Of a stretch of DNA of 64,000 nucleotides, positions 40,506 to 50,289 are shown in pieces. Both the position numbers and the translations under genes were made by a program. The notes under the pieces are model-generated. The model saw only the letters and a program-made list of their open reading frames with translations. It was not told the origin of the DNA and did not search any database. The stretch comes from an alpha proteobacterium AAP38. GTDB lineage: Bacteria; Pseudomonadota; Alphaproteobacteria; Azospirillales; Azospirillaceae. How positions within the stretch are numbered: the first letter of the stretch is position 1; each line of letters begins with the position of its first letter. The DNA is taken from the NCBI GenBank assembly GCA_001296005.1, contig LJHR01000003.1, positions 62,001 through 126,000 on the forward strand, read 5' to 3'.

Positions 40506-41969
40506 ATGTCAGTAACCTTGACCGTAGCCGTCCTGTTGTTCCTGTCGCTGGCCGGATTCTGGCTGGGACGCAACAGGGCCGTGGCCGTGGCCGGCGGGCG
40601 CATCGCCAATCTGCACTCCGTTCCCAATTATTATGGCTCCTACATGGCCCTGTGGGCCGGTCTTCCGGCCCTGGTGCTGATCCTGGTGTGGGTCGCCCTG
40701 CGCGGCGCCGTCATGGACTGGATGGTTCTGTCGGCCATGTCGCCGGAACAGCTGGAGGCCTGGGCCCGCGTCATGCTTGCCCCGGCGGAGCTGGAAACGC
40801 TGCTGCCGTCCATCGCCGATGGCGCCTCGGCCCTGAGCCAGACGCATCGCCAGTTGCTGCTGATCAATATCAGCAATCTGGCTATCGGGCAGGCGCAGTA
40901 TGTCAATCCCGGTGTCATCGACTCCATCACCCCCGCAGCCGGCCACTTGGCTCAACTGCGTGGTCTGGCCGACTGGACGCTGTTCGGCGTCGTCGTTGCC
41001 CTGGCTGGCGGTGTGCTGGCTTTCACATGGTCGAAGATCGGGCCAGAATTCCGCGCGCGCAACAATGTCGAACGCATCATCACGGCGTTGCTGGTGCTCT
41101 GCTCCACCATCGCCGTCCTGACGACGGTGGGCATTGTTCTGTCGCTGCTGTTTGAAAGCATCCGATTCTTCACCAAGGTGCCGATCACCGAGTTTCTGTT
41201 CGGTCTGCAGTGGTCGCCACAGACGGCCATCCGGGCCGATCAGGTGGGATCGTCCGGTGCCTTCGGTGCCGTGCCCCTGTTCACGGGCACCTTGCTGATC
41301 GCCACCATCGCGATGTTTGTGGCGGCCCCGGTCGGTCTGATGTCGGCCATCTACCTGTCCGAATATGCGCCCAAGCGGGTGCGCGGGCTGGTAAAGCCGG
41401 TGCTGGAAATCCTTGCTGGCGTGCCCACGGTAGTGTTCGGTTTCTTCGCCATCCTGACGGTCGCCCCCTTCATCCGTGATGTCGGTGCCTCGATGGGCAT
41501 TCCGATTTCTTCCCAAAGCGCGCTGGCCGCCGGTGTGGTGATGGGCATCATGATCGTGCCCTTCGTGTCCTCGCTGGCTGACGACGTAATCAATGCGGTG
41601 CCGCAATCGCTGCGTGACGGTTCTTACGGTCTGGGCGCTACCAAGTCGGAAACGATCAAGCAGGTGCTGCTGCCCGCCGCTTTGCCCGGCATCGTGGGTG
41701 CCATGCTGCTGGCTGTCAGCCGCGCCATCGGCGAGACGATGATCGTGGTGATGGCTGCCGGCCTCCAGGCCAGCCTGACCCTGAACCCGCTGGAAAGCGT
41801 CACCACCGTGACGGTGCAGATCAAGTCCATCCTGGTCGGTGACCAGGAGTTTGACAGCGCCAAGACGCTGTCGGTCTTCGCCCTGGGTCTGGTCCTGTTC
41901 CTGGTGACCCTGGCGTTGAATGTCGTTGCCCTCCGCATCGTCCAGAAATACCGGGAAAAATATGACTGA
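40506..41969 (+). CDS. pstC: Phosphate ABC transporter permease PstC
   Basis: 487 residues, longer than enterobacterial PstC because of an N-terminal extension with two extra hydrophobic segments (~1-60) and a periplasmic loop. The permease core of six helices spans ~190-480 and carries the EAA-type loop with AVPQSLRDGSYGLGATKSETIKQVLLPAALPGI. The ATG at 40506 is preferred over a TTG three codons upstream. It overlaps pstA by 8 bp. Confidence 0.95.
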   Translation: MSVTLTVAVLLFLSLAGFWLGRNRAVAVAGGRIANLHSVPNYYGSYMALWAGLPALVLILVWVALRGAVMDWMVLSAMSPEQLEAWARVMLAPAELETLLPSIADGASALSQTHRQLLLINISNLAIGQAQYVNPGVIDSITPAAGHLAQLRGLADWTLFGVVVALAGGVLAFTWSKIGPEFRARNNVERIITALLVLCSTIAVLTTVGIVLSLLFESIRFFTKVPITEFLFGLQWSPQTAIRADQVGSSGAFGAVPLFTGTLLIATIAMFVAAPVGLMSAIYLSEYAPKRVRGLVKPVLEILAGVPTVVFGFFAILTVAPFIRDVGASMGIPISSQSALAAGVVMGIMIVPFVSSLADDVINAVPQSLRDGSYGLGATKSETIKQVLLPAALPGIVGAMLLAVSRAIGETMIVVMAAGLQASLTLNPLESVTTVTVQIKSILVGDQEFDSAKTLSVFALGLVLFLVTLALNVVALRIVQKYREKYD

Positions 41970-43281
41970 GATCGCAGAGCCGATGCCCACAGCCATGCCC
42001 GTGTCCCTTCACACCGGCGACGCCGCCACCAAGCGACTGAAGGCGCGCTATGCCGCCGAACGCCGCTTCCGCCTTTATGGCATCCTGGCCATTCTGTTCG
42101 CCTGCTCGATGCTGGTCATCCTGCTGTCGACCCTGCTGAAGGAAGGCACGTCCGCCTTCTTCCAGACGGAGGTCAAGCTGGCGGTGACCATCGATGCCGG
42201 CACCATCGACCCGCAGGGTACCGGCAACCCGGCCGAGTGGGATCGTGGTGCGTTCCAGACCCTGGTGACCGACGCGCTGTACAAGGCGTTCCCGGACGTC
42301 ACGGGCCGGACGGAGAAGCGCGACCTGCGCGGTCTGGTCAGCCCCGTAGCCGGTGTTCGCCTGGGCCAGATGCTGGACAAGAACCCGGCCCTGGTTGGTC
42401 AGACGATTGAGGTCTGGCTGCCCGCGTCCGACGGTATCAACCAGATCGTCAAGGGCGGCATCGACCGCGACCTGCCCGAGATTGAGCGTCCGATCAACGA
42501 CAAGCAACTGGCCTGGTTCGACAGCCTTCAGCAGCGTGGAGACGTGAAGTCGGCCTTCAATACCACCTTCTTTACCGCCAGCGACAGCAACTACCCTGAA
42601 TTGGCAGGCTTGCTTGGTGCGGCGGTAGGGACGCTGTTGACGATGCTGGTCACGCTGGCCATCTCCCTGCCCATCGGCGTTGCTGCGGCGGTCTATCTGG
42701 AAGAATTCGCGCCCAAGAACCGGTTTACCGAGATCATCGAGGTGAACATCAACAATCTGGCGGCCGTGCCCTCCATCGTGTTCGGTCTGCTGGGTCTGGC
42801 GGTGTTCCTCAACTTCTTCGGTATGCCGCGTTCTGCCCCGCTGGTCGGTGGTCTGGTGCTGGGCCTGCTGGTGCTGCCCACCATCATCATCGCCAGCCGC
42901 GCGGCGCTGAAGGCGGTTCCGCCGTCAATCCGCGAGGCAGCGCTGGGCATGGGCGCCTCGCGCCTGCAGACGGTGATGCACCATGTGCTGCCGCTGGCCA
43001 TGCCGGGCATCATGACGGGCACCATCATCGGCATGGCCCATGCTGTGGGTGAGACGGCACCGCTGCTGATGATCGGTATGAATGCCTTCGTCACGTCGGC
43101 ACCCGATAGCCTGCTAGCCAGTTCCTCGGTCCTGCCCGTGCAGATTTTCATCTGGGCGGACAAGCCGGAACGCGGCTTTGTCGAACTGACCTCGGCCGCC
43201 ATCCTTGTGCTGCTGGCCTTCCTGATCCTGATGAACGGTGCCGCCATCTGGCTGCGCAAGAAATTCGAACGTCGGTGGTAA
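41962..43281 (+). CDS. pstA: Phosphate ABC transporter permease PstA
   Basis: 439 residues. One N-terminal transmembrane helix (~35-55), a ~150-residue periplasmic domain not present in the short PstA form, then the five- to six-helix permease core with the EAA loop [33 protein letters not shown]. Overlaps pstC by 8 bp and ends just before pstB. Confidence 0.95.
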   Translation: MTEIAEPMPTAMPVSLHTGDAATKRLKARYAAERRFRLYGILAILFACSMLVILLSTLLKEGTSAFFQTEVKLAVTIDAGTIDPQGTGNPAEWDRGAFQTLVTDALYKAFPDVTGRTEKRDLRGLVSPVAGVRLGQMLDKNPALVGQTIEVWLPASDGINQIVKGGIDRDLPEIERPINDKQLAWFDSLQQRGDVKSAFNTTFFTASDSNYPELAGLLGAAVGTLLTMLVTLAISLPIGVAAAVYLEEFAPKNRFTEIIEVNINNLAAVPSIVFGLLGLAVFLNFFGMPRSAPLVGGLVLGLLVLPTIIIASRAALKAVPPSIREAALGMGASRLQTVMHHVLPLAMPGIMTGTIIGMAHAVGETAPLLMIGMNAFVTSAPDSLLASSSVLPVQIFIWADKPERGFVELTSAAILVLLAFLILMNGAAIWLRKKFERRW

Positions 43282-43283
43282 CA

Positions 43284-44087
43284 ATGGACAGCATGACCCT
43301 GAACAAGCCTGTACAAGCCGCCGTCACCCAGCCGGTGAAGGTGTCGGCCCGCGACGTGAAGGTCTATTACGGCGCCAAGCGCGCCCTGCACGGCGTCAAT
43401 GTCGATATCTACCAGAACGAGGTTCTGGCCATGATCGGCCCCTCGGGCTGTGGCAAGTCCACGTTCCTGCGGACCCTGAACCGCATGAACGACACGATCG
43501 ATATCTGCCGCGTCGAGGGCAAGATCCTGCTGGATGGCGAGGATATCTACGATCCCAAGCTGGACGTGGTGCAGCTGCGCGCCCGGGTCGGCATGGTGTT
43601 CCAGAAGCCGAACCCGTTTCCGAAGTCGATCTATGAAAATGTGATCTACGGGCCGAAGCTGCATGGCCTGGCCACCCGCAAGGACGAGTTCGACGCCATC
43701 GTCGAAACCTCGCTAAAGCGCGCCGGCCTGTGGAACGAGGTCAAGGATCGCCTGCATGAGCCGGGCACCGGCCTGTCGGGTGGTCAGCAGCAGCGCCTGT
43801 GCATCGCGCGCGCCGTTGCCGTCAGCCCGGAAGTCATCCTGATGGATGAGCCCTGCTCGGCCCTTGACCCCATCGCCACCGCGCATATCGAAGAGCTGAT
43901 CGACGAACTGCGCGAGAGCTTCACCATCGCCATCGTCACCCACAACATGCAGCAGGCCGCCCGCGTGTCGCAGCGCACGGCCTTCTTCCACCTGGGCGAT
44001 CTGGTGGAGGTCGGTGACACGGAAGAGATTTTCACCAACCCGCGCGACGAGCGCACCCAGGGGTACATCACCGGCCGTTACGGTTGA
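43284..44087 (+). CDS. pstB: Phosphate ABC transporter ATP-binding protein
   Basis: 267 residues. Walker [10 protein letters not shown], signature [14 protein letters not shown], Walker [14 protein letters not shown] and switch His in [22 protein letters not shown] is specific to PstB. The ATG lies 2 bp after the pstA stop; a GTG nine bases upstream is a weaker alternative. Confidence 0.96.
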   Translation: MDSMTLNKPVQAAVTQPVKVSARDVKVYYGAKRALHGVNVDIYQNEVLAMIGPSGCGKSTFLRTLNRMNDTIDICRVEGKILLDGEDIYDPKLDVVQLRARVGMVFQKPNPFPKSIYENVIYGPKLHGLATRKDEFDAIVETSLKRAGLWNEVKDRLHEPGTGLSGGQQQRLCIARAVAVSPEVILMDEPCSALDPIATAHIEELIDELRESFTIAIVTHNMQQAARVSQRTAFFHLGDLVEVGDTEEIFTNPRDERTQGYITGRYG

Positions 44088-44134
44088 TACCTGTCCCCCA
44101 ACCAACGCTCTTTACGCTTTGAGGGTTTACGTCC

Positions 44135-44860
44135 ATGTCGCCGACCGAACATACCGTCAAGTCCTTTGAGGCGGAATTGCAGCGCCTGTCCAACCTGATC
44201 GCCCAGATGGGCGGCGTGGTGGAGGCGCAGGTGGAAGCGGCCGTGCAGGCCGTGGGCCGCCGCGATGTCGAAGGCGCCACCAAGGTCATGCAGGGCGATG
44301 TCCGCCTGGATGAGTTTGAACGCCAGATCGAACATGATGCCATCCGCATGCTGGCGCTGCGGGCACCGGTCGGCGTGGATTTGCGTGAGGTGCTGGCGGC
44401 GCTTAAAATCTCCGCCGATCTGGAGCGCACGGGCGACTATGCCGCCAATATCGCCAAGCGCTCCATCGCGCTGGCCCAGCTTCCCGTGATGCGCCCGGCC
44501 GGGACCATCCCGCGCATGGGCCGTCTGGTGCAGGAAATGCTGAAGGATGTGCTGGACGCCTATATCGACCGCGATGTCGAAAAGGCCGTGGCCGCCTGGC
44601 ACCGAGATGAAGAGCTGGATGACCTCTATACCAGTCTGTTCCGCGAGGTCCTGACCTATATGATGGAAGACCCGCGCAACATCACGCCCTGCACGCATCT
44701 GCTGTTCATTGCCAAGAACCTGGAACGCGCCGGCGACCATGCGACGAACATCGCGGAAACCGTGCATTTCCTGGTCCGGGGCCAGCCGCTGACGGCGGAA
44801 CGGCCCAAGGGCGACAAGTCCAGCTTCACCATCATTGAACCGGTCGAGGGCGAGGGCTGA
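44135..44860 (+). CDS. phoU: Phosphate-specific transport regulator PhoU
   Basis: 241 residues with two repeated three-helix PhoU units. The metal-binding ExxxD motifs appear as in RDVEGATKVMQGDVRLDEFERQIE and RDEELDDLYTSLFREV. ISADLERTGDYAANIAKR and AKNLERAGDHATNIAE are the family signatures. PhoU links PstSCAB to PhoR and keeps the regulon off in high phosphate. Confidence 0.96.
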   Translation: MSPTEHTVKSFEAELQRLSNLIAQMGGVVEAQVEAAVQAVGRRDVEGATKVMQGDVRLDEFERQIEHDAIRMLALRAPVGVDLREVLAALKISADLERTGDYAANIAKRSIALAQLPVMRPAGTIPRMGRLVQEMLKDVLDAYIDRDVEKAVAAWHRDEELDDLYTSLFREVLTYMMEDPRNITPCTHLLFIAKNLERAGDHATNIAETVHFLVRGQPLTAERPKGDKSSFTIIEPVEGEG

Positions 44861-44901
44861 GTTAGCCCCGCCCCGCCACCATCTAGCGCCAAGGGACCCC
44901 G

Positions 44902-45609
44902 ATGAACGCCGCCTTGAAGCCGCTGATCCTGGTTGTTGAAGACGAGGCCGACCTCGTCACGCTGCTGTCCTACAACCTGGAACGCGAAGGGTTCCGGGTC
45001 ATCACCGCCGGTGACGGGGAAGAAGCCCTGTTGCTGGCCGATGAACGCAGCCCACACCTGATCCTGCTGGACTGGATGCTGCCGCTGATGAGCGGGCTGG
45101 AGGTCTGCCGCCAGTTGCGCCGCAATCCCAAGACCCGTGAGACGCCCGTCATCATGCTGACGGCACGTGGGGAGGAGGCGGATAAGGTCCGCGGCCTGAA
45201 TAGCGGGGCGGATGATTACCTGTCCAAGCCGTTCAGCCCCACCGAACTGGTCGCCCGCATCCGCGCCGTGCTGCGCCGTGCCTCGCCGGGTCTGGCGGAA
45301 GAACTGCTGCGCTTCTCCGACATCTCCATGGATCTGGCGGCGCACCGCGTGCGGCGCGGGGGCCGGGATATCCATCTGGGGCCGAAGGAATTCGCCCTGC
45401 TGCGCCATTTCATGCAGCATCCGGGGCGGGTTTTTTCGCGTGAACAGCTGCTGGACATCGTCTGGGGCCACGACGTCTATGTCGAGCTGCGCACCGTGGA
45501 CGTGCATATCCGCCGGCTGCGCAAGGCGCTGAACGAGACGGAAGAACAGGATGTGATCCGCACCGTTCGTTCGGCGGGTTATGCGCTGGATAACAAGACG
45601 ACGATGTGA
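44902..45609 (+). CDS. phoB: Phosphate regulon response regulator PhoB
   Basis: 235 residues. Receiver with VVEDEADL, phosphorylated Asp57 in LILLDWMLP, Thr in MLTARGEE, Lys in YLSKPFSPTELVAR; OmpR-type winged helix with LGPKEFALLRHFMQHPGRVFSREQLL in two parts and RTVDVHIRRLRKAL. AAGGGA precedes the ATG. Final gene of pstSCAB-phoUB; a REP-like terminator follows. Confidence 0.95.
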   Translation: MNAALKPLILVVEDEADLVTLLSYNLEREGFRVITAGDGEEALLLADERSPHLILLDWMLPLMSGLEVCRQLRRNPKTRETPVIMLTARGEEADKVRGLNSGADDYLSKPFSPTELVARIRAVLRRASPGLAEELLRFSDISMDLAAHRVRRGGRDIHLGPKEFALLRHFMQHPGRVFSREQLLDIVWGHDVYVELRTVDVHIRRLRKALNETEEQDVIRTVRSAGYALDNKTTM

Positions 45610-45621
45610 GTTGTTGCCTGT

Positions 45622-45700
45622 GTCGCATGCGGGCATTCGCCCTTATGCGACCTACGGTTGGTTCGTAGGTCGCATAAGCAAAGCGCATGCGACGTTTTTT
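45622..45700 (+). terminator. REP-like inverted pair forming the phoB terminator
   Basis: Perfect 15-bp arms CTTATGCGACCTACG and CGTAGGTCGCATAAG face each other around a 7-nt loop, and outer arms GTCGCATGC and GCATGCGAC enclose them; TTTTTT follows at 45695-45700. Each half resembles enterobacterial REP/BOX-C sequences in layout. It lies 12 bp after phoB and touches the 3' end of the convergent cystathionine synthase gene. Confidence 0.75.
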
Positions 45701-45701
45701 A

Positions 45702-47069
45702 TTACCCCAACTGCCGGCGCAGATGGTTCAGCACGTCGGTGCGGGTCAACAGGCCCAGGAACACCGGGCCGTCCATGATGATGGCCACCATGTTGCGGTT
45801 GAACAGGGCGCGCAGGTCGGCCATGGTCGCGGTCACGGGCAGGGTTTCCAGACGGTTGACCATGGCCGTATAGACCTTGTCGCGGAACCGCGCCGGGTCC
45901 TTTTCGACATGCAGCAGCAGGTCGCTTTCGTCCAGGATGCCGATCACCCGTTCGCCTTCCATCACCGGAAGCTGTGACACGTCGGAAATCCGCATCCGCT
46001 TGTACGCGGTCAGCAGCGTATCCTCCGGCCCCACGGTGACCACCTGGCCCTTGTCGAAGCGGCGGGTCATCAGGTCGCGCAGGTCATTGTGCCGTTCGCG
46101 CGGGGTGAAGCCGTGATCTTCCATCCAGGCGTCGTTGAACATCTTCGACAGGTACTTGTTGCCCGTGTCGCAGACGAAGGTGACGACCTTCTTGGGCGTC
46201 GTCTGCGCCCGGCAATATTTCAGCGCCGCCGCAAACAGGGTGCCCGATGAGGAGCCGGCCAGGATGCCTTCCAGCCGCAGCAGGTCGCGCGCGGCGTTCA
46301 GGCTTTCGGTATCGCTGACATAATAGGCGGCCTTGGCATAATGAAGGTCGCAGATGGGGGGCACGAAATCCTCGCCCACGCCTTCGACCACCCAGGAACC
46401 GGGTTCGTCATGCGTGCCCTTGTTCACCAGATCGGCGATGATGGAGCCGACAGGGTCGGCGATGACCATGGCGGTCTTGGGGCTGGCCTTGGCGAAGAAG
46501 GCGCCCAGGCCCGTGAAGGTGCCGCCAGAGCCGATTCCGGCCACCACCGCGTCGATGTCGCCGCCCATCTGGTCCAGCATCTCCGGACCCGTCCATTCCT
46601 CATGCGCGCGGGGATTGGCCGGGTTGGCAAACTGGTTCACATAGAAGCTGCCGGGAATTTCGGTAGACAGGCGTTCGGCAATGTCCTGGTAATAGGCGGG
46701 GTGGCCCTTGCCCACATCGGAACGGGTGATATGGATCTGTGCACCCAGGGCGCGCAGATTGTTGATCTTTTCGGTGGCCATCTTGTCCGGGATGACCAGG
46801 ATCAGGCGGTAACCCTTGGCCGCACAGACCAGGGCCAGACCCAGGCCGGTATTGCCTGCCGTCGCCTCGATGACCGTGCCGCCGGGGGCCAGCTTGCCCT
46901 CTGCCTCCGCCGCCTCGATCATCTTGAGCGCGATACGGTCCTTGATGGACCCACCGGGATTCTGGTTCTCCAGCTTCAGATACAGCTCACACGGGCCGGT
47001 ATCGAAACGGGTGATACGGACGATCGGGGTGTTGCCGATCATGGACAGGATGGCGGGTGCGCCGGACAT
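45702..47069 (-). CDS. Cystathionine beta-synthase
   Basis: 455 residues. Fold-type II PLP domain (~1-325) with the Schiff-base Lys43 in NPGGSIKDRIALKM, EATAGNTGLGLALV and SGGTFTGLG, followed by two CBS domains (~335-455: LMTRRFDKGQVVTVGPEDTLL and LPVTATMADLRALFNRN), which bind adenosyl ligands in eukaryotic enzymes. It condenses serine or O-acetylserine with homocysteine in transsulfuration. Cysteine synthases lack the CBS pair, so this name is preferred. The family start is MSGAPAILSMIGNTP. Confidence 0.92.
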   Translation of the reverse strand: MSGAPAILSMIGNTPIVRITRFDTGPCELYLKLENQNPGGSIKDRIALKMIEAAEAEGKLAPGGTVIEATAGNTGLGLALVCAAKGYRLILVIPDKMATEKINNLRALGAQIHITRSDVGKGHPAYYQDIAERLSTEIPGSFYVNQFANPANPRAHEEWTGPEMLDQMGGDIDAVVAGIGSGGTFTGLGAFFAKASPKTAMVIADPVGSIIADLVNKGTHDEPGSWVVEGVGEDFVPPICDLHYAKAAYYVSDTESLNAARDLLRLEGILAGSSSGTLFAAALKYCRAQTTPKKVVTFVCDTGNKYLSKMFNDAWMEDHGFTPRERHNDLRDLMTRRFDKGQVVTVGPEDTLLTAYKRMRISDVSQLPVMEGERVIGILDESDLLLHVEKDPARFRDKVYTAMVNRLETLPVTATMADLRALFNRNMVAIIMDGPVFLGLLTRTDVLNHLRRQLG

Positions 47070-47150
47070 GTTTCCCCCCTGGGGCAAATGGTTTTGCCTT
47101 CAGGGAACCGCATCCTCAAACCACCCGCAAGGGGGTGTGAAATAACGAAA

Positions 47151-47792
47151 TCAAGCTGCGGCGCAGGTGCGATCCGCGCACGATTCCGGCGGAATCGGCC
47201 GCCCATCCGCATTGATCAAACCCGCCTGGAAAAGCGCTTCGACATTATCGGTCAGATTCTCAGCGCAGGCTGGCCGTTCCCAGCCCTCCAGCCAGTTCTG
47301 TTCCAGGAAGGCCAGGATGGCGGGCTGACCCAGTTCCACCTCCCACAGGATGCCCAGGAGCGAGGCCAGCGCCTCTTCCCGTATCTGGTCATCCTGGCCC
47401 ACGGCCAGCGCGCGGTTGGCCTCCTCAATCCGACCGGACTCAGGACCGGCACCCAGGCCGAAATCGATCAGGCCCCGGCGTTCGGGCGGGGCCACCAGCC
47501 AGTGCGCCACCTCATGGATCAGGACATAGGCCTCTGACCTGGTGCGGATGGCGTGACCGTCATAGGAGAAGGCGGCCTGCGGCTCCTCATCGATCACGCC
47601 GATGCCAAAGCGGCGTGCCAGATCTACGCCCGCCGCCCGGTGGGCCGGCGTGTCCACACCCAGCGCGATCAGGGGCTGCGTCGCCGCAATGCGGGCCAGC
47701 ACCTTGGCCGTCCGGCTTTCGGGGGCCAAGTGGCGGGCAACGGCGGCCAGGGCGTCCGGGAGGATGTGTTCGGGAATGGTGGTCAATTGCAT
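47151..47792 (-). CDS. Putative EpmC-like HExxH protein
   Basis: 213 residues. The only strong motif is LIHEVAHWLVAPPERRGLIDFG: an HExxH pair followed by a basic pair and a DFG, the same order seen in EpmC (elongation factor P hydroxylase, formerly YfcM), where a HExxHW motif and RR...DFG occur. A downstream EEANRALAVGQDDQIREEALAS helix fits too. Either an EpmC relative or a zinc peptidase-like protein; no efp, epmA or epmB gene is in view. The start at MQLTTIPEHIL is chosen over one 16 codons upstream. Confidence 0.55.
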   Translation of the reverse strand: MQLTTIPEHILPDALAAVARHLAPESRTAKVLARIAATQPLIALGVDTPAHRAAGVDLARRFGIGVIDEEPQAAFSYDGHAIRTRSEAYVLIHEVAHWLVAPPERRGLIDFGLGAGPESGRIEEANRALAVGQDDQIREEALASLLGILWEVELGQPAILAFLEQNWLEGWERPACAENLTDNVEALFQAGLINADGRPIPPESCADRTCAAA

Positions 47793-47880
47793 GGCGTGCA
47801 GAAGATAGCCGCCCGTGCCCTGGCGTGAAGTGCCAAACAAGCGCGGCGGGATATCGCGCGGCGCAGAGGTGGCGGGCGAA

Positions 47881-48495
47881 TCATGGTGTTAGCAAACCAA
47901 GGATATAGGCCTTGGCCGATGCGGCATCCCGTGCCCGCAGCGCCCCGCGCTGCCACAGGTCGCACAGGCCATGCACCTCTCCCCAGGCGCGCATGACGCG
48001 GTCGCGGATCGCGATGGAGAAGCCGGGCGGATCGTCCACCCGGCGGAAGGCCTTGCCCGCAAGGCGCGTGACCTTGGCGACCGACGGGGCCAGGGCCGGA
48101 TGGGTCAGATAATCCTGTCCCGGAATGCCATACATCAGGGCGTAGAGGGCGGGCCGGTCCAGGGCGAAATCCACATAGGCGCGATAGAGCGGGCCGGGGC
48201 AGGGCTGACCGCCCTCGCCATCGAACCCGGCCTGGATCACGGCGGCCAGCCCATCGAACCCCTGTGCCGCCAGGGCCAGGGTCAGTTCATGCTTGTCCGC
48301 GAAATGGCGGTAAAGCGCGCGGTGATTGACACCGACCGCCGCCGCGACCGCGCGGAAGGACAGGGCCTCCGGGCCGCCTGCCTCCACCATGGCCAGGGCC
48401 GCCGATAGGGATGCGGCGCGCAGGTCGCCATGGTGAAAGCTGTCGCGGCGGGGGGCCAAGTCGGTGGTCAGGACCGCTTGGGGCTGACGTACCAT
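47881..48495 (-). CDS. TetR/AcrR-family transcriptional regulator
   Basis: 204 residues. The N-terminal helix-turn-helix is FHHGDLRAASLSAALAMVEAGGPEALSFRAVAAAVGVNHRALYRHFADKHELTLALA (read in segments); the C-terminal half (YVDFALDRPALYALMYGIPG) is the WHG-type ligand domain common in this group. It overlaps the end of the thioesterase gene by 28 bp and so is likely co-transcribed with it and may regulate it. Ligand unknown. Confidence 0.92.
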   Translation of the reverse strand: MVRQPQAVLTTDLAPRRDSFHHGDLRAASLSAALAMVEAGGPEALSFRAVAAAVGVNHRALYRHFADKHELTLALAAQGFDGLAAVIQAGFDGEGGQPCPGPLYRAYVDFALDRPALYALMYGIPGQDYLTHPALAPSVAKVTRLAGKAFRRVDDPPGFSIAIRDRVMRAWGEVHGLCDLWQRGALRARDAASAKAYILGLLTP

Positions 48496-48962
48496 TCCAC
48501 CACCATCTTCGACACGGCCTGATCGGCCCCGTCCAGGATCTCCACCTCCACGGGGAAGCGCACCTTGCCGGAGGATTCCAGTTCCGCCCGCAGATCGGCA
48601 CCCGACCGGCCCGTACGGGCCACGGCGCGCAGATCGCCCTTGGCCACGGTCAGGTACTGGATCGTCGCCTGGGCCGCTACGGGCCGGATGCTGGCCAGAA
48701 CCGGCGCCATGGCACCGGCCATCGCCCCGCCGCTGGCCGTTTCGGCCAGCGTGAAAATGACGCCGGCATGGGGCGTGCCGATATGGTTCTTCACCTCCGC
48801 CCGGTCGGTCACCCGGGCCTCGGCGGTGCCGTCGCCAATGCTGACCAGATCAATGCCGCAATGGCGCACGAAGGGCAGGGAACCCACCATCTGCTGGCGG
48901 ATCATGTCATAGACCATCTTGGGCCTCACCTTGAACAACAGGGGAAGGATGATTTTCAGCAT
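48468..48962 (-). CDS. PaaI/YigI-like hotdog-fold thioesterase
   Basis: 164 residues. The hotdog core appears as NHIGTPHAGVIFTLAETASGGAMAGAM, the central helix of PaaI/DUF4442-type acyl-CoA thioesterases, followed by strands IQYLTVAKGDLRAVART and KVRFPVEVEILDG. Likely hydrolyses acyl-CoA; substrate unknown. It precedes and overlaps the TetR gene. Confidence 0.85.
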   Translation of the reverse strand: MLKIILPLLFKVRPKMVYDMIRQQMVGSLPFVRHCGIDLVSIGDGTAEARVTDRAEVKNHIGTPHAGVIFTLAETASGGAMAGAMAPVLASIRPVAAQATIQYLTVAKGDLRAVARTGRSGADLRAELESSGKVRFPVEVEILDGADQAVSKMVVEWYVSPKRS

Positions 48963-49027
48963 GGCTTGAAGTCTCCGATGGAGACATTGAGTGAAAGCGA
49001 ACGATCGGTCAAGAATTTTGTCCGGTG

Positions 49028-49678
49028 TCAGCCCGCCTTGGCGCGAGCTGCGGCGAGGAGGTTGATTGCCTGCTGGGTCAGCGCCATACGCTGTTCAGCG
49101 TGGGCATAGAGGTCGGCGGGAAACAGGGCCTGGATGGCGGGCGTCACGTGGCTGTCGATGGCGATGACGATCCGTTCCTGGTCCGTCTGGTTCTCCACCT
49201 GATGCGGCAGGGCGAAATCGCCTGTCCACAGGGTGCCGGGCGGATAGGCCACCTTCTCATGCCCGATCCAGGTGAAGGCATCCGCCGGCACCCGCACCGG
49301 CAGCAGCAGACGGCAGATGTTCAGATGCAGGGCCTGATGGTCAAAATGCCATTTCAGGTCCACACCCGGCGGCTGCCGCGTGATGTGCAGACCGAACGGA
49401 TCAATACCGGCATCGCGCAGCAGGTCGGTCAGCAGGGGGATATGGGCCAGCGGCGGCTGTGGCACCGGCATCCCCTTCGGGTCCTTGTACAGCAAGGTGA
49501 TGGCCGTCCAATCGCCGCTGGGGTTGCCGAAACGGTTGCGCTGCTCATCCGGCACGCTGTCGATGGCCGCCTGAACCTGCTGCTCCAGCATGCCGGGATC
49601 GACCCTTATGCTGGACGCTGCCGACAGCATCAGGCCAGACCCGACTGTCATTTCCTGCCAGGGAAGCAGCGCCGCCAT
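49028..49678 (-). CDS. Aspartyl/asparaginyl beta-hydroxylase-like dioxygenase
   Basis: 216 residues. The iron-binding pattern of the double-stranded beta-helix fold is visible: KWHFDHQALHLNICRLLLPV (HxD/H), TWIGHEKVAYPPGTLW, and the distal His with the 2-oxoglutarate Arg in LPHQVENQTDQERIVIAID. Fe(II)/2-oxoglutarate enzymes of this group hydroxylate Asp/Asn side chains or small molecules. The gene lies 4 bp upstream of folA... in map order but is transcribed after it on the same strand. Substrate unknown. Confidence 0.75.
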   Translation of the reverse strand: MAALLPWQEMTVGSGLMLSAASSIRVDPGMLEQQVQAAIDSVPDEQRNRFGNPSGDWTAITLLYKDPKGMPVPQPPLAHIPLLTDLLRDAGIDPFGLHITRQPPGVDLKWHFDHQALHLNICRLLLPVRVPADAFTWIGHEKVAYPPGTLWTGDFALPHQVENQTDQERIVIAIDSHVTPAIQALFPADLYAHAEQRMALTQQAINLLAAARAKAG

Positions 49679-49682
49679 CGCC

Positions 49683-50189
49683 TTACCGCCGATGGAACAG
49701 CATGACGCGGAAGGCGGGTTCTTCCGGCCCCTTGGCCATCTGCATGCCCAGTTCCTCGCCCAGGAAGGCGGTGCGGTCGAATTCCGGGAAATGGGTGTCG
49801 CCCACGGGGCTGGCCGCGATCTCGGTCAGAAATACGCGGTCGGCCAGGGGCAGGGCGGCGGCGTAGATCTGTGCCCCACCGATCACCATCACCTCGTTCC
49901 CGCCGGCTTCCTCCGCCAGGCGCTTGCCCGTGGCGATGGCGGTTTCCAGGTCATGGACGACAATCGCGCCCTCTGCCACGAAATCGCGGTTGCCGGTGAT
50001 TACGATGTGCGGGCGACCGGGCAGCGGCTTGGACCCGAAACTTTCCCAGGTCTTGCGGCCCATGATCATGGGCTTGCCCATGGTCACCTGCTTGAAGAAG
50101 CGCAGATCATTGGGCAGCTTCCAGGGCATGCGGCCTTCATGACCGATAACCCCGTTGCGGGCGACGGCGGCGATCACGGAAAGAAACAA
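49683..50189 (-). CDS. folA: Dihydrofolate reductase
   Basis: 168 residues, standard DHFR length. SVIAAVARNGVIGHEGRMPWKLPNDLRFFK contains the Met20-type loop and the catalytic acidic residue (Asp of PNDL); MGRKTWESFG, LPGRPHIVITG and VMVIGGAQIY bind NADPH. The start is probably TTG at 50189, eight bases after GGAG, because the frame upstream is non-homologous and no ATG gives the right N-terminus. It is divergent from thyA, the enzyme that creates its substrate. Confidence 0.92.
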   Translation of the reverse strand: MFLSVIAAVARNGVIGHEGRMPWKLPNDLRFFKQVTMGKPMIMGRKTWESFGSKPLPGRPHIVITGNRDFVAEGAIVVHDLETAIATGKRLAEEAGGNEVMVIGGAQIYAAALPLADRVFLTEIAASPVGDTHFPEFDRTAFLGEELGMQMAKGPEEPAFRVMLFHRR

Positions 50190-50289
50190 GGCAACTTCTC
50201 CAGACGGGCGGTAGGCAGTGACAATAGCCGCCCGCCGGGCTAATGAACAACCACTTGCAGCATGACTGGCAAAGCAGGGCCGACAAGCG

